Source: CAYSYM01 sp964435115
GTDB taxonomy: Bacteria; Chloroflexota; UBA6077; CF-72
Assembly (NCBI GenBank): GCA_964435115.1
Contig: CAYSYM010000007.1
Span: 1 to 64,000 of the forward strand
Length of the DNA: 64,000 nucleotides
Direction: 5' to 3'
Shown here: piece after piece, positions 16,834-24,824 of the stretch
How positions within the stretch are numbered: position 1 is the first letter of the stretch
How the letters are laid out: each line of letters starts with the position of its first letter
The notes under the pieces: model-generated
Database searches by the model: none
Told to the model about the DNA's origin: nothing
What the model saw: only the letters and a program-made list of their open reading frames with translations
Program-made: the position numbers and the translations under genes

Positions 16834-18316
16834 GCGTCGGCTCCAGGTTGCCCACGGCGGGCCGCTCCGCGGGCGCGACACGCTGTCTGCGTCGCGCCTG
16901 GCGGAGTGGGAGGAACACGCCCAGGAGGGTGACCACGACCAGGCCGAGGACGATCGGGCGGGTGAGCCAGGTCCAGCCGTACAGCGAGTAGGAGAGGAAC
17001 AGGTAGCGTTCGGCCGTCTCGCCCAGCACCAGCGCCAGCAGGAGCGGCGCCCGCGGCCAGTCCCAGCGGATGGCGGCCACCCCGACCGCGCCGGCGAGCA
17101 GCATGAGGATGATGTCGGCGAAGTTGTTGTTCGCCGTGTAGGCGCCCAGCGCGACCAGCAGGAGGAGGCCCGGGATCAGCAGGGTGCCCTTGACGTAGGT
17201 GAGCTTCGCCAGGTGGCGGAGGAACGCGAAGGAGAGGCTGACGGCGACCACGTTGGAGAGGACGATCACCCAGACCATCGAGTAGGTGACGTCCAGGTTC
17301 TTGGTGAGCATGTCTGGGCCGGGCACCAGGCCCGTGACCAGGAAAGCGCTCAAGAGGATCGCCATGGACGTGCTGCCGGGGATCCCGAAGGCCACGGTGG
17401 GGATGAGCGCGCCGCCCTCCTTGGAGTTGTTCACGGCGCCCGCGGCGAGTACGCCTTCCACGTTGCCTCGCCCGAACGTCTCGGGCCGTTTCGACGTCTG
17501 CTGGGCGTGGGCGTAGGCGATGAACTGGGCAACCGCGCCGCCCATGCCCGGGATGATGCCGATCCCCACGCCGATGGCGCTGGCGCGCAGCGTGAGCCAC
17601 CAGTGGGCGAAGGTGTCGCGCACGCCCTGCATGACGCCGGTGAGGCGCTGCTCGCCCCGCTGTCGGGCAATACTGCTCTTGGTCATCATGAGCTGCAGGA
17701 CCTCGGCGAGGCCGAACAGGCCGACGACGACCGGGACGATACTGATTCCTTCCCACAGGTAGAGCTGGCCGAGGGTGTAGCGCGGCAGGCCGGCCTGGGG
17801 GTCGAGCCCGACCATGGCGAGCAGGAAGCCGAAGCCCGCCATGATGAAGCCCTTCAGGACGTTCCGGCCGGCGAGCGAGGCGATGAAGCTGAGCCCGAGC
17901 ACGGTCAGCATGAGGAATTCCGGCGGGCCGAAGGCCAGGACGACCGGCCGGATGATGGGCACGGACACGGCCAGCACGACGGCGCCGAAGAGCGCTCCGA
18001 CCAGGGAGCTGAACAGCACCGCCCCGAGCGCCCGGCCGGCCTCGCCCTTGCGGGCCATCGGGTAGCCGTCCAGCACAGTCGCCGCGGAGGTGGCCTCGCC
18101 CGGAATGCCGAAGAGCACGGACGTGATGTCGCCCGTCGTGGCAGTGACGGAGAGCATGCCGAGCAGGAAGGCGAAGGCCGCGACCGGCGGCATGGCGTAG
18201 ACGAAGGGGAGCATCAGCGCCAGCGTGACCGCCCCGCCCAGACCAGGTAGGATGCCGACGGCGAAGCCCACGGCGGTCCCGAGGAGCATCAACCCGAGGG
18301 TCTGAGGCTCCAGCAC
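16823..18316 (-). CDS. tctA: Tripartite tricarboxylate transporter large membrane subunit (TctA)
   Basis: 497 residues, about 12 membrane segments. GFAVGILPGLGGAVTLALML near the N-terminus and the second-half repeat GVGIGIIPGMGGAVAQFIAY are the twin TctA signatures; TTGDITSVLFGIPGEATSAA is also conserved. The frame continues upstream of GTG 18316 with LDIFIGSLLQ, which resembles the normal TctA N-terminus. A CTG codon at 18346 lies about 6 bases after a GGGGGAGG ribosome-binding site and may be the real start. It is divergent from the ThDP enzyme gene and shares the operator at 18407. Confidence 0.9.
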   Translation of the reverse strand: MLEPQTLGLMLLGTAVGFAVGILPGLGGAVTLALMLPFVYAMPPVAAFAFLLGMLSVTATTGDITSVLFGIPGEATSAATVLDGYPMARKGEAGRALGAVLFSSLVGALFGAVVLAVSVPIIRPVVLAFGPPEFLMLTVLGLSFIASLAGRNVLKGFIMAGFGFLLAMVGLDPQAGLPRYTLGQLYLWEGISIVPVVVGLFGLAEVLQLMMTKSSIARQRGEQRLTGVMQGVRDTFAHWWLTLRASAIGVGIGIIPGMGGAVAQFIAYAHAQQTSKRPETFGRGNVEGVLAAGAVNNSKEGGALIPTVAFGIPGSTSMAILLSAFLVTGLVPGPDMLTKNLDVTYSMVWVIVLSNVVAVSLSFAFLRHLAKLTYVKGTLLIPGLLLLVALGAYTANNNFADIILMLLAGAVGVAAIRWDWPRAPLLLALVLGETAERYLFLSYSLYGWTWLTRPIVLGLVVVTLLGVFLPLRQARRRQRVAPAERPAVGNLEPTHAA

Positions 18317-18406
18317 TTGGAGCAGGCTGCCGATGAAGATATCCAGGTCGCGCCTCCCCCCGGAGCCCCGGTCCGGCTAGACGCTTGCCAGCACCCGCTG
18401 GCGTTC

Positions 18407-18423
18407 GGTATGAAGTTCAGACA
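18407..18423. promoter_or_regulatory. 17-nt palindromic operator, site A (tctABC / ThDP enzyme)
   Basis: GGTATGAAGTTCAGACA, an 8-1-8 inverted repeat (consensus GGTNNGAANNTCANACC). It lies between divergent tctA and the ThDP enzyme and ends 5 bases before the ThDP enzyme's ATG. It is one of six matching sites in the window. The spacing and symmetry fit a GntR/FadR-type dimer site. Confidence 0.7.
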
Positions 18424-18428
18424 TCTTT

Positions 18429-20216
18429 ATGGATACGCGAACCGCTGTCAAGGGTGAGCTGTTCCCCGCCACGCCCCCGCGCGATGGGCGTCGCTACGGC
18501 TCTGACCTGGTCGTCGACCTCCTCCAGGAGTACGAGATCCCCTACGCGGCGCTGAACCCCGGTGCCAGCTTCCGCGGTCTCCACGACTCGCTCGTGAACT
18601 ACGGGCGGAACCGCCCGGAGCTGATCCTGTGCCCACACGAGGAGATCGCCGTGGGGATCGCGCACGGGTATGCCAAGGCCAGCGGGAAGCCGATGGCCGC
18701 GATCCTGCACGACCTGGTTGGCCTCCTCCACGCGTGCATGGCGATCTACTACGCCTACATCGACCGCGCCCCCGTGCTCCTCCTAGGCGCCACGGGCCCG
18801 ATGAACGAGGCGAAACGCCGGCCGCGGATCGACTGGATCCACACCGCGAACGTCCAGGGGAACGCCGTCCGCGAGTACACCAAGTGGGACGACCAGCCGG
18901 CGTCCGTCGACGGCATGCCTGGCAGCTTCGCCCGCGGGTACCGGGTGGCCATGACCGAGCCGCAAGGCCCGGTCTACCTCTGCCTCGACGCTCAGCTCCA
19001 GGAGGACCCGCTGGATCGGGAGGTGCGACTGCCCTCGCCGGACTCGGTGCGTGTTCCTACGCGCATGGCGCCGGACCCGGCGGCGCTGGAGCGGGTGGCT
19101 GAGCTGCTGCTGACCGCCGAGCGGCCGACGATCCTGGCCGAGTACCTGGGGCGCGACCATGAGACGGTCGCGGACCTAGTCCGGCTGGCCGAGGCGCTGG
19201 CCATTCCCGTCGTGGACCAGCGGGCGCGGCTGAACTTCCCGACGTGCCACCCGCTCAACCTGACCGACACGGACATCCTGAGCGAGGCGGACCTGGTCCT
19301 GGCGCTGGACGTGCGCGACTTCGAGCGCCCGACGACGACGCTGGACAGCGCCAGCCGGACCACCCGCTCGGTGTTGCGCCCTGATTGCCGTATTGCCGAG
19401 ATCGGCTTCGGCGACCTCGAGCTGAGTAGCTGGTCGCTGGATTACGGCCGCTTCCAGGAGGCGCACGTGTCGGTGCTGGGCGACACGCGGCTGGCGGTCC
19501 CGGCCCTGGCCGAGCTCGTGGAGCGCGGGCTGGGGAGCAGCGGGGAGCGACGCGAGCGCATCCGAACACGGGGCGCCGAGCTAGCGCGGAAGCATGCTGC
19601 GGCCCGAACCCGTTGGCTCGCGGAGGCGCGGCGCGACTGGGACGCGAGCCCGATGACGACCGGGCGGCTCGCGCTGGAGGTGTGGGAAGCGATCAAGGAG
19701 GAGGACTGGGTGCTCACGGCGGGGACGCTTAAGGAGTGGGCGCCGAAGCTGTGGGACTTCGACCGCCCCTACCGCCACCCTGGACGCGACCTCGGGACCG
19801 CGACGCAGATCGGGATCTCCCTCGGCGTGGCCCTGGCCCACAAGGGCGCCGGCCGCTTGGTGGTGGACCTGCAGCCCGACGGCGACCTGATGTTCGACGC
19901 CAGCGCCCTGTGGGTGGCGGCCAAGTACGAGATCCCGTTCCTGGTGGTCATGTACAACAACCGCGCCTACTACAACGACTGGGAGCACCAGATCCGCATG
20001 GCGCGGCTGCGCGGAACACCCGTGGAGCGCGCCAGTATCGGGATGGACATGCGCGGCCCGGCGCCCGACTTCGCCAGGCTGGCCGAGTCCATGGGCTGGT
20101 ACGCGGAAGGGCCGATCGAAGACCCGGCCGCGGTGGGGCCGGCCCTGCGACGCGCTATCCGGCAGGTGAAGGATGGCCGGCCCGCGCTGCTGGACACCGT
20201 GACGCGGTTCCGCTGA
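18429..20216 (+). CDS. Thiamine diphosphate-dependent enzyme (acetolactate synthase/decarboxylase superfamily)
   Basis: 595 residues. Three-domain ThDP enzyme: the N-terminal PYR domain with the cofactor-activating Glu in LCPHEEIAVGIAHGYAKASG (about residues 66-85), a central NAD-like domain, and the C-terminal PP domain with QPDGDLMFDASALWVAAKYE and VMYNNRAYYNDW (about 480-515) for Mg-ThDP. The sequence belongs to the broad group that includes acetolactate synthase and benzoylformate decarboxylase; the substrate, probably a 2-oxo acid, is unknown. No clear ribosome-binding site precedes ATG 18429, and the operator sits just before it. Divergent from tctABC. Confidence 0.85.
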   Translation: MDTRTAVKGELFPATPPRDGRRYGSDLVVDLLQEYEIPYAALNPGASFRGLHDSLVNYGRNRPELILCPHEEIAVGIAHGYAKASGKPMAAILHDLVGLLHACMAIYYAYIDRAPVLLLGATGPMNEAKRRPRIDWIHTANVQGNAVREYTKWDDQPASVDGMPGSFARGYRVAMTEPQGPVYLCLDAQLQEDPLDREVRLPSPDSVRVPTRMAPDPAALERVAELLLTAERPTILAEYLGRDHETVADLVRLAEALAIPVVDQRARLNFPTCHPLNLTDTDILSEADLVLALDVRDFERPTTTLDSASRTTRSVLRPDCRIAEIGFGDLELSSWSLDYGRFQEAHVSVLGDTRLAVPALAELVERGLGSSGERRERIRTRGAELARKHAAARTRWLAEARRDWDASPMTTGRLALEVWEAIKEEDWVLTAGTLKEWAPKLWDFDRPYRHPGRDLGTATQIGISLGVALAHKGAGRLVVDLQPDGDLMFDASALWVAAKYEIPFLVVMYNNRAYYNDWEHQIRMARLRGTPVERASIGMDMRGPAPDFARLAESMGWYAEGPIEDPAAVGPALRRAIRQVKDGRPALLDTVTRFR

Positions 20217-20346
20217 GCGCTGCGCGCCTCTCGCTTCAGGTGCCGGAACGCGCGGTCAGCCGGGTGGCGGGGTGTGGCGCAGGGCCGGCCGGCGGGCCGA
20301 GCCGGGCCCACGGCGGCGCTGGCCGGCCGTGTGGTGTGTGGGGTAC

Positions 20347-20363
20347 GGTACGAACATCAGACC
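20347..20363. promoter_or_regulatory. 17-nt palindromic operator, site B (cupin/reactivase operon)
   Basis: GGTACGAACATCAGACC matches the consensus GGTNNGAANNTCANACC throughout, and lies 19 bases before ATG 20383 of bicupin copy 2. Its arms GGT...ACC and GA...TC are symmetric. Confidence 0.7.
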
Positions 20364-20382
20364 AGCCGGGGGCAGTGCACGC

Positions 20383-21474
20383 ATGGCTGAGACGCGGTTT
20401 CTCGTCGACACGTACCGTGAGTTCATCGAGCGGGACGGCATCCCGATCGTCGAGGCGTTCGGGATCGACCTGCTGTCGGTCGAGGTCAAGCCATGGGCGC
20501 GCCTGGGCGTCGAGGGTGCGTACACGCTCACCAGCGGCCGGGGCGACTTCCTGGACATGGCCGTCCTGGCGATCCCGCCCGGTGGCGCCACGACCCCGCA
20601 GAAGCACCTCTTCGAGGCGGTCGTCTACGTGCTCGACGGCCGGGGCAGCACGACCGTGGAGACGCCGGGCGGCGCACGGCACAGCTTCGAGTGGGGGCCC
20701 AGGAGCCTGTTCGCCCTGCCTCTTAACACCCGTTACCGCCACTTCAACGCCAGCGGGCAGAAGCCAGCCCGCCTGGCCGTGGTGACGAACCTGCCGCTCG
20801 TGCTCAACGCGTTCCACAACGAAGCCTTCGTCTTCGACAACCCGTTCGAGTTTCCCGAGCGGCTGGGCGAGGAGCGCTTCTTCCGCGGCGACGGCGAGTT
20901 CATCCCGATGCGTCCCGGGCGACACATGTGGGAGACGAACTTCGTGCCAGACCTGGGCGCGTTCGCGCTCCAGGAGTGGAAGGCTCGCGGGGCTGGCGGC
21001 TCGAACATCATGTTCGTCCTGGCTGACGGCACCATGCACGCGCACATCTCGGAGATGCCCGTGGGGACGTACAAGAAGGCCCACCGGCATGGGCCCGATT
21101 TCCACGTCTTCGCCGTGACCGGCCACGGCTACAGCATCTACTGGTACGAAGGTGACGCGGGGTTCCAGCGGTTTGACTGGAAGCACGGCTGCGTCTTCGC
21201 GCCGGCCGACCGCCTGTTCCACCAGCACTTCAACACCAGCCCCGAGCCGGCGCGGTACCTGGCGGTGGCGTTCGGCGGGCTGCGCTACCCGTTCGCCGAG
21301 GACAAGAAGAAGACGTTCCTCGGCATGGACGTGAGCGTCAAGGAAGGCGGACGACAGATCGAGTACGAGGACCAGGATCCCAGGATCCACGAGATGTACG
21401 TCGAGGAGCTGGCGAAGCACGGGATCGAGCCGAGGATGGACCAGTTCCTGGTCGGGGTGGGCTCGGGTCGGTGA
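20383..21474 (+). CDS. Bicupin-domain protein (copy 2)
   Basis: 363 residues, closely similar to copy 1 (13795-14937) along the whole length. Both start M-G/A-ETRFLVDTYRE and share NLPLVLNAFHNEAFVFDNP, with a 52-base identical stretch. Cupin motifs: HLFEAVVYVLDGRGSTTVE, TYKKAHRHGPDFHVFAVTG and DRLFHQHFNTSPEPARYLAV. The stop overlaps the start of the EutA-like gene by 4 bases (GTGA), so the two are translationally coupled. Metal-dependent enzyme or ligand-binding protein; reaction unknown. Confidence 0.75.
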   Translation: MAETRFLVDTYREFIERDGIPIVEAFGIDLLSVEVKPWARLGVEGAYTLTSGRGDFLDMAVLAIPPGGATTPQKHLFEAVVYVLDGRGSTTVETPGGARHSFEWGPRSLFALPLNTRYRHFNASGQKPARLAVVTNLPLVLNAFHNEAFVFDNPFEFPERLGEERFFRGDGEFIPMRPGRHMWETNFVPDLGAFALQEWKARGAGGSNIMFVLADGTMHAHISEMPVGTYKKAHRHGPDFHVFAVTGHGYSIYWYEGDAGFQRFDWKHGCVFAPADRLFHQHFNTSPEPARYLAVAFGGLRYPFAEDKKKTFLGMDVSVKEGGRQIEYEDQDPRIHEMYVEELAKHGIEPRMDQFLVGVGSGR

Positions 21475-23075
21475 GGCGGGGCGCCTGGTTCCACGACGGA
21501 CACGGGGGCGACGACCTCGCGCTGGCCGACGTCCACTTCCCGGACTACCACTCCGATGGTCTCGACGGAGGGGGTGCCTCGGCCGACGAGGTGGCCTCGG
21601 CCATCTGGCGTTTCGACAACGTCGAGTTGGTGACCGTCGGGGTGGACGTGGGGTCGTCCACGTCGCACCTCCTGTTTGCCCGGCTGCACCTGCAGCGCCT
21701 GACGCAGTCGCTCTCGAGCCGCTTCGCGGTGGTACGCCGCGAGGTGCTCTCCCGCTCGCCGATCCTGCTCACGCCGTACCGCGTGGACGGGCTGATCGAC
21801 GTCGACGCGCTCGGCCGGTTCATCCAGCAGGCCTACGCCGACGCCGGACTGGCGCCGGAGGCGATCGACACCGGGGCGGTGATCCTGACCGGCGTGGCGC
21901 TGGAACGGGCGAATGCGCGGGCCGTCGCGGAGCTCTTCGCCGCCAGTAGCGGGAAGTTCGTCTGCGCTTCGGCCGGGCACAACCTTGAGGCGATCCTGGC
22001 TGCCCACGGCTCGGGGGCGGTCGCGCTGTCACGTCGGCGGGGCGAGACCCTGCTCCACGTCGACATCGGCGGTGGGACGAGCAAGCTGGCCCTCGTGGGC
22101 GACGGAGAGGTGCTGCAGACGGCAGCCGTCGGGGTGGGCGGGCGCCTCGTGGCCGTGGATGAGCGGGGACGAGTGACGCGAATTGAGCCCGGCGCGCGGA
22201 TCGTCGCCGGACGCCTCGGCATCGACCTGGAGCTCGGCGGCCCGCTGGCGCCCGCGGAGAGGAGACGGATGGCGGCAGCGTTCGCCGACGTCCTGCTGGA
22301 GGCGGCCTCCGGCGCATCGTCTGAGGGGCTGCAGGAGCTGCTTCTCACCCCGCCGCTGCGGCTCGAGGGGGCGAGGCCGACGGCCGTGACCTTCTCGGGC
22401 GGCGTCTCCGAGTACGTGTACGGCCGTGAGACGCGGACGTTCGGAGACCTCGCGCCAGACCTCGCCTCGGTCGTGGGGGAGGCGCGCCGCGCGGGTCGTC
22501 TTCCTGGGCCAGTCCTGGCACTCGGCGAGGGGATTCGAGCCACGGTGATCGGCGCCTCGCAGTTCAGCGTGCAGCTCAGTGGGAACACCGTGCACATCGC
22601 CAATCCCGCGGTCCTGCCGCTGCGCAACCTGCCGGTGGTCCACCCGCGCCTTCCGGCCGAGCCGCTCGATGAAGCGGGCGTGGAACGAGCGATCGTGGAG
22701 GGGTTCCGGCGTCTGGATCTGCGGGAGGGTGAGCGTCCGGTGGCCCTCGCGCTCTCCTGGGAGGGAGAGCCGTACTACCAGACCCTGCGGACGCTGGCCG
22801 GCGGCATCGCCCGGGCTCTGCCTCGCTCGCTTGGCGGCGGACGTCCGCTGGTCATCGCGCTGCGGAGCGACGTCGGCTGGTCGCTGGGCGGGATCCTGGC
22901 CGAGGAGTTCGGCGCCACGGCCGAGATCGTCGCGATCGACGGCCTGCACCTCCTCGAGCTGGATTACGTGGACGTGGGCGAGGTCGTCCAGCCGACGGGC
23001 GTCGTGCCCGTCGTCATCAAGTCGCTGGCCTTCCCGGGCCCGGCCGCCGGACCCGTCAGCGTCAGACCCGCCTGA
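21471..23075 (+). CDS. EutA-like reactivase (ethanolamine ammonia-lyase reactivating factor family)
   Basis: 534 residues from GTG 21471. Actin-like ATPase fold: VGVDVGSSTSHLLF (about residues 56-69) is phosphate loop 1, and LLHVDIGGGTSKLALVGDG (about 195-213) is phosphate loop 2. ASAGHNLEAILAAHGSGAVA and FSGGVSEYVYGRE match EutA, the chaperone-like ATPase that swaps damaged B12 from ethanolamine ammonia-lyase. No eutB/eutC or diol dehydratase is in the window, and the gene is coupled to a bicupin. It may serve a different enzyme. Confidence 0.8.
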   Translation: MRRGAWFHDGHGGDDLALADVHFPDYHSDGLDGGGASADEVASAIWRFDNVELVTVGVDVGSSTSHLLFARLHLQRLTQSLSSRFAVVRREVLSRSPILLTPYRVDGLIDVDALGRFIQQAYADAGLAPEAIDTGAVILTGVALERANARAVAELFAASSGKFVCASAGHNLEAILAAHGSGAVALSRRRGETLLHVDIGGGTSKLALVGDGEVLQTAAVGVGGRLVAVDERGRVTRIEPGARIVAGRLGIDLELGGPLAPAERRRMAAAFADVLLEAASGASSEGLQELLLTPPLRLEGARPTAVTFSGGVSEYVYGRETRTFGDLAPDLASVVGEARRAGRLPGPVLALGEGIRATVIGASQFSVQLSGNTVHIANPAVLPLRNLPVVHPRLPAEPLDEAGVERAIVEGFRRLDLREGERPVALALSWEGEPYYQTLRTLAGGIARALPRSLGGGRPLVIALRSDVGWSLGGILAEEFGATAEIVAIDGLHLLELDYVDVGEVVQPTGVVPVVIKSLAFPGPAAGPVSVRPA

Positions 23076-23099
23076 CGGGACGCGCTCTCCGGCGCGGTG

Positions 23100-23849
23100 T
23101 CAGGTGCGGCCGTTTCCCGGCGGGATCTCCTCGAGCTCTTCTTCCTGGATGCGCGCGGCCCGAGCCGCGAACTCATCCATGTGGTCGCGCATGATCTTGA
23201 CGGCGGTGTCTGCGTCGCGGCGGGCGATCGCCTGGTACAGGTCGGTGTGCGCCCGGCGGGCGGCGTCGACCATGTCCGGCTGGCGGGCGTGGAGGGTGTC
23301 GAACGCCTTCTGGATCAGCGCCCGGGTGGCCATGAACATGCTCAGGAGCGCCCGATTGTGCGCCGCCGTCACCAGCGCAGTGTGGAAGTCGAGGCTGGTC
23401 GCGGCGGCCTCGTAGGAGGGACGGATCGGGCCATGGATGGCTGCCTCGAGGGCGCGGAGGTCGTCCCCCGAGGCCCGCTCCGCGGCGAGCCGGGCGGCCG
23501 TGGTCTCGAGGGCCAGCCGCGCTTCGGCGAGCTCGCGGAAGGTGGTGCCCTGGAGCTGGAAGTGGGCGCCGAGCGAGTCGCTCAGGAGGGCGACGTCGGG
23601 CCGGGCGACGTAGGGGCCGCCCTGCCCACCAACCTTGACGCGGATCAGGCCGCTCGCCTCCAGCGCTCGGAGGGCATCGCGGATCGTCACCCGACTCACG
23701 CCAAACTGCTGCGCCAGCTCGCGTTCGGTCGGGAGTCGGTCGCCCGGCCGGAACTTTCCGGAGAGGATGGCGGCTCGGATCTGGGCGATCACGTCGCTCG
23801 ACGCCCGGGTGGGCCGGACCGGGGAGAAGATGGGGTCGCTGGCGTCCAT
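23100..23849 (-). CDS. GntR/FadR-family transcriptional regulator
   Basis: 249 residues from ATG 23849. Winged helix at residues 10-75: FRPGDRLPTERELAQQFGVS then RVTIRDALRALEASGLIRVK. The all-helical FCD ligand domain follows, with metal/ligand-type residues in FRELAEARLALETTAARLAA, SLDFHTALVTAAHNRAL and ARRAHTDLYQAIARRD. FCD-type GntR proteins usually repress catabolic genes and release DNA on binding a carboxylate or its derivative. A 17-nt operator overlaps its own start codon. It is the best candidate to bind all six sites in the window. It is downstream of the aldolase gene on the same strand (25-base gap). Confidence 0.88.
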   Translation of the reverse strand: MDASDPIFSPVRPTRASSDVIAQIRAAILSGKFRPGDRLPTERELAQQFGVSRVTIRDALRALEASGLIRVKVGGQGGPYVARPDVALLSDSLGAHFQLQGTTFRELAEARLALETTAARLAAERASGDDLRALEAAIHGPIRPSYEAAATSLDFHTALVTAAHNRALLSMFMATRALIQKAFDTLHARQPDMVDAARRAHTDLYQAIARRDADTAVKIMRDHMDEFAARAARIQEEELEEIPPGNGRT

Positions 23850-23863
23850 CTGAATGTCAGACC
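23847..23863. promoter_or_regulatory. 17-nt palindromic operator, site C (GntR autoregulation)
   Basis: On the reverse strand GGTCTGACATTCAGATG, an imperfect 8-1-8 repeat of the same family. It covers the start codon of the GntR gene, so binding would block its own transcription or initiation. The weakest match of the six. Confidence 0.55.
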
Positions 23864-23874
23864 TTTGTCGTATT

Positions 23875-24654
23875 CTAGCCGCCACGGCCCCGGCCGCGGG
23901 GGAGAGGCGGGGGCGGGTTGAGCTGCCGGGCGTAGTAGTCGAACACGGCGCGGATGCGCTCGGCGCTCCAGATGGCACGCTTCTGCCGCGCCTCGGCCTC
24001 GGGCGTGTGGGCGATGGCTGCGTGCCCAGCGGGCTGGGCCAGGAGCTGGATCTCGGCCGCGCGCTCGAGCAGGATCGCGGCGTAGCACGCCTCGGCGACG
24101 GACGTTCCGGGCACCGCGATGCCATGGTTCTGCAGGAAGATCGCTCGGGCGGCGCCGAGCGCCATTGCCACGGCGCGTCCCTGCTCGGGGCTGCGCACAA
24201 GGTCCGTGAACGCGTCGAAGACGGGCACGCCCGGCGGCCAGAAGAAGCTCCCCTCGTGGCTGACCGGCCGGAGCGCGGACCCGCGCGCCGCGAGCGCGAT
24301 GCTGAAGCGTGGGTGGGTATGGACGACGGCCAGGACGTCCGGGCGGACCCGCATGATCTCGGCGTGGATCGGATACTCCTCGTGGCGCGGGCGGCGGCCG
24401 GCCAGCATCGCGCCGTCGAAATCGACCAGGATCAGGTCGTCCGCCGCCACCTCTTCGAGGCCCATGGCGGCCGGCTTCATCCAGAACCGGCGCTCGCCTG
24501 GGAGGCGGGCACTGACGTGGCCAAAGATCGCGTCGCCCTGCCCCTGGGCCGCGAGGATGCGGCAGGCGAGGGCGAGGTCTCGCTTGAGCGCAGATTCCTG
24601 GCTCTGGCGCCCGTTCTCTTCGCGCGCGGTTGTGTTGGGTACCTGGCTGGGCAT
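23875..24654 (-). CDS. Class II aldolase/adducin-family protein
   Basis: 259 residues from ATG 24654. EEYPIHAEIMRVRPDVLAVV then HTHPRFSIAL gives the His-x-His zinc ligands and an upstream Glu; QNHGIAVPG supplies the third His. LACRILAAQGQGDAIFGHVS, with RFWMKPAAMGLEEV, is the conserved N-terminal half. The family includes fuculose-1-phosphate aldolase and decarboxylating or ammonia-lyase-like relatives. Here it probably acts on an intermediate of the clustered pathway. Transcribed toward the GntR gene, divergent from UbiD copy 1 with operator D between. Confidence 0.85.
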   Translation of the reverse strand: MPSQVPNTTAREENGRQSQESALKRDLALACRILAAQGQGDAIFGHVSARLPGERRFWMKPAAMGLEEVAADDLILVDFDGAMLAGRRPRHEEYPIHAEIMRVRPDVLAVVHTHPRFSIALAARGSALRPVSHEGSFFWPPGVPVFDAFTDLVRSPEQGRAVAMALGAARAIFLQNHGIAVPGTSVAEACYAAILLERAAEIQLLAQPAGHAAIAHTPEAEARQKRAIWSAERIRAVFDYYARQLNPPPPLPRGRGRGG

Positions 24655-24777
24655 CGTGGCACGGCTCCCCGCGTGGATCGGCGGCACCCGTGAGACACGC
24701 CCTGTCACGCGAGGGGGACCTGCGACCCCCATCTTGACCCGGCGAGGGTCCCGGCCTATCCTCGGGAGCGCCGCGTT

Positions 24778-24794
24778 GGTCTGAATCTTAGACC
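24778..24794. promoter_or_regulatory. 17-nt palindromic operator, site D (aldolase-gntR / UbiD copy 1)
   Basis: GGTCTGAATCTTAGACC: arms GGTCT and AGACC are exact inverse complements, with seven bases between. It lies 31 bases before ATG 24825 of the UbiD gene and 124 bases before the divergent aldolase start, so one site can serve both. Confidence 0.75.
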
Positions 24795-24824
24795 GAACCG
24801 CCGACCGGGCGGGAGGGGGAGCAG

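Noticed and set aside
16793..18250. A 485-codon forward frame opposite tctA/tctB
   Set aside because: Highly charged Asp/Glu/His/Arg composition typical of antisense to membrane-protein genes; tctA and tctB explain the DNA.
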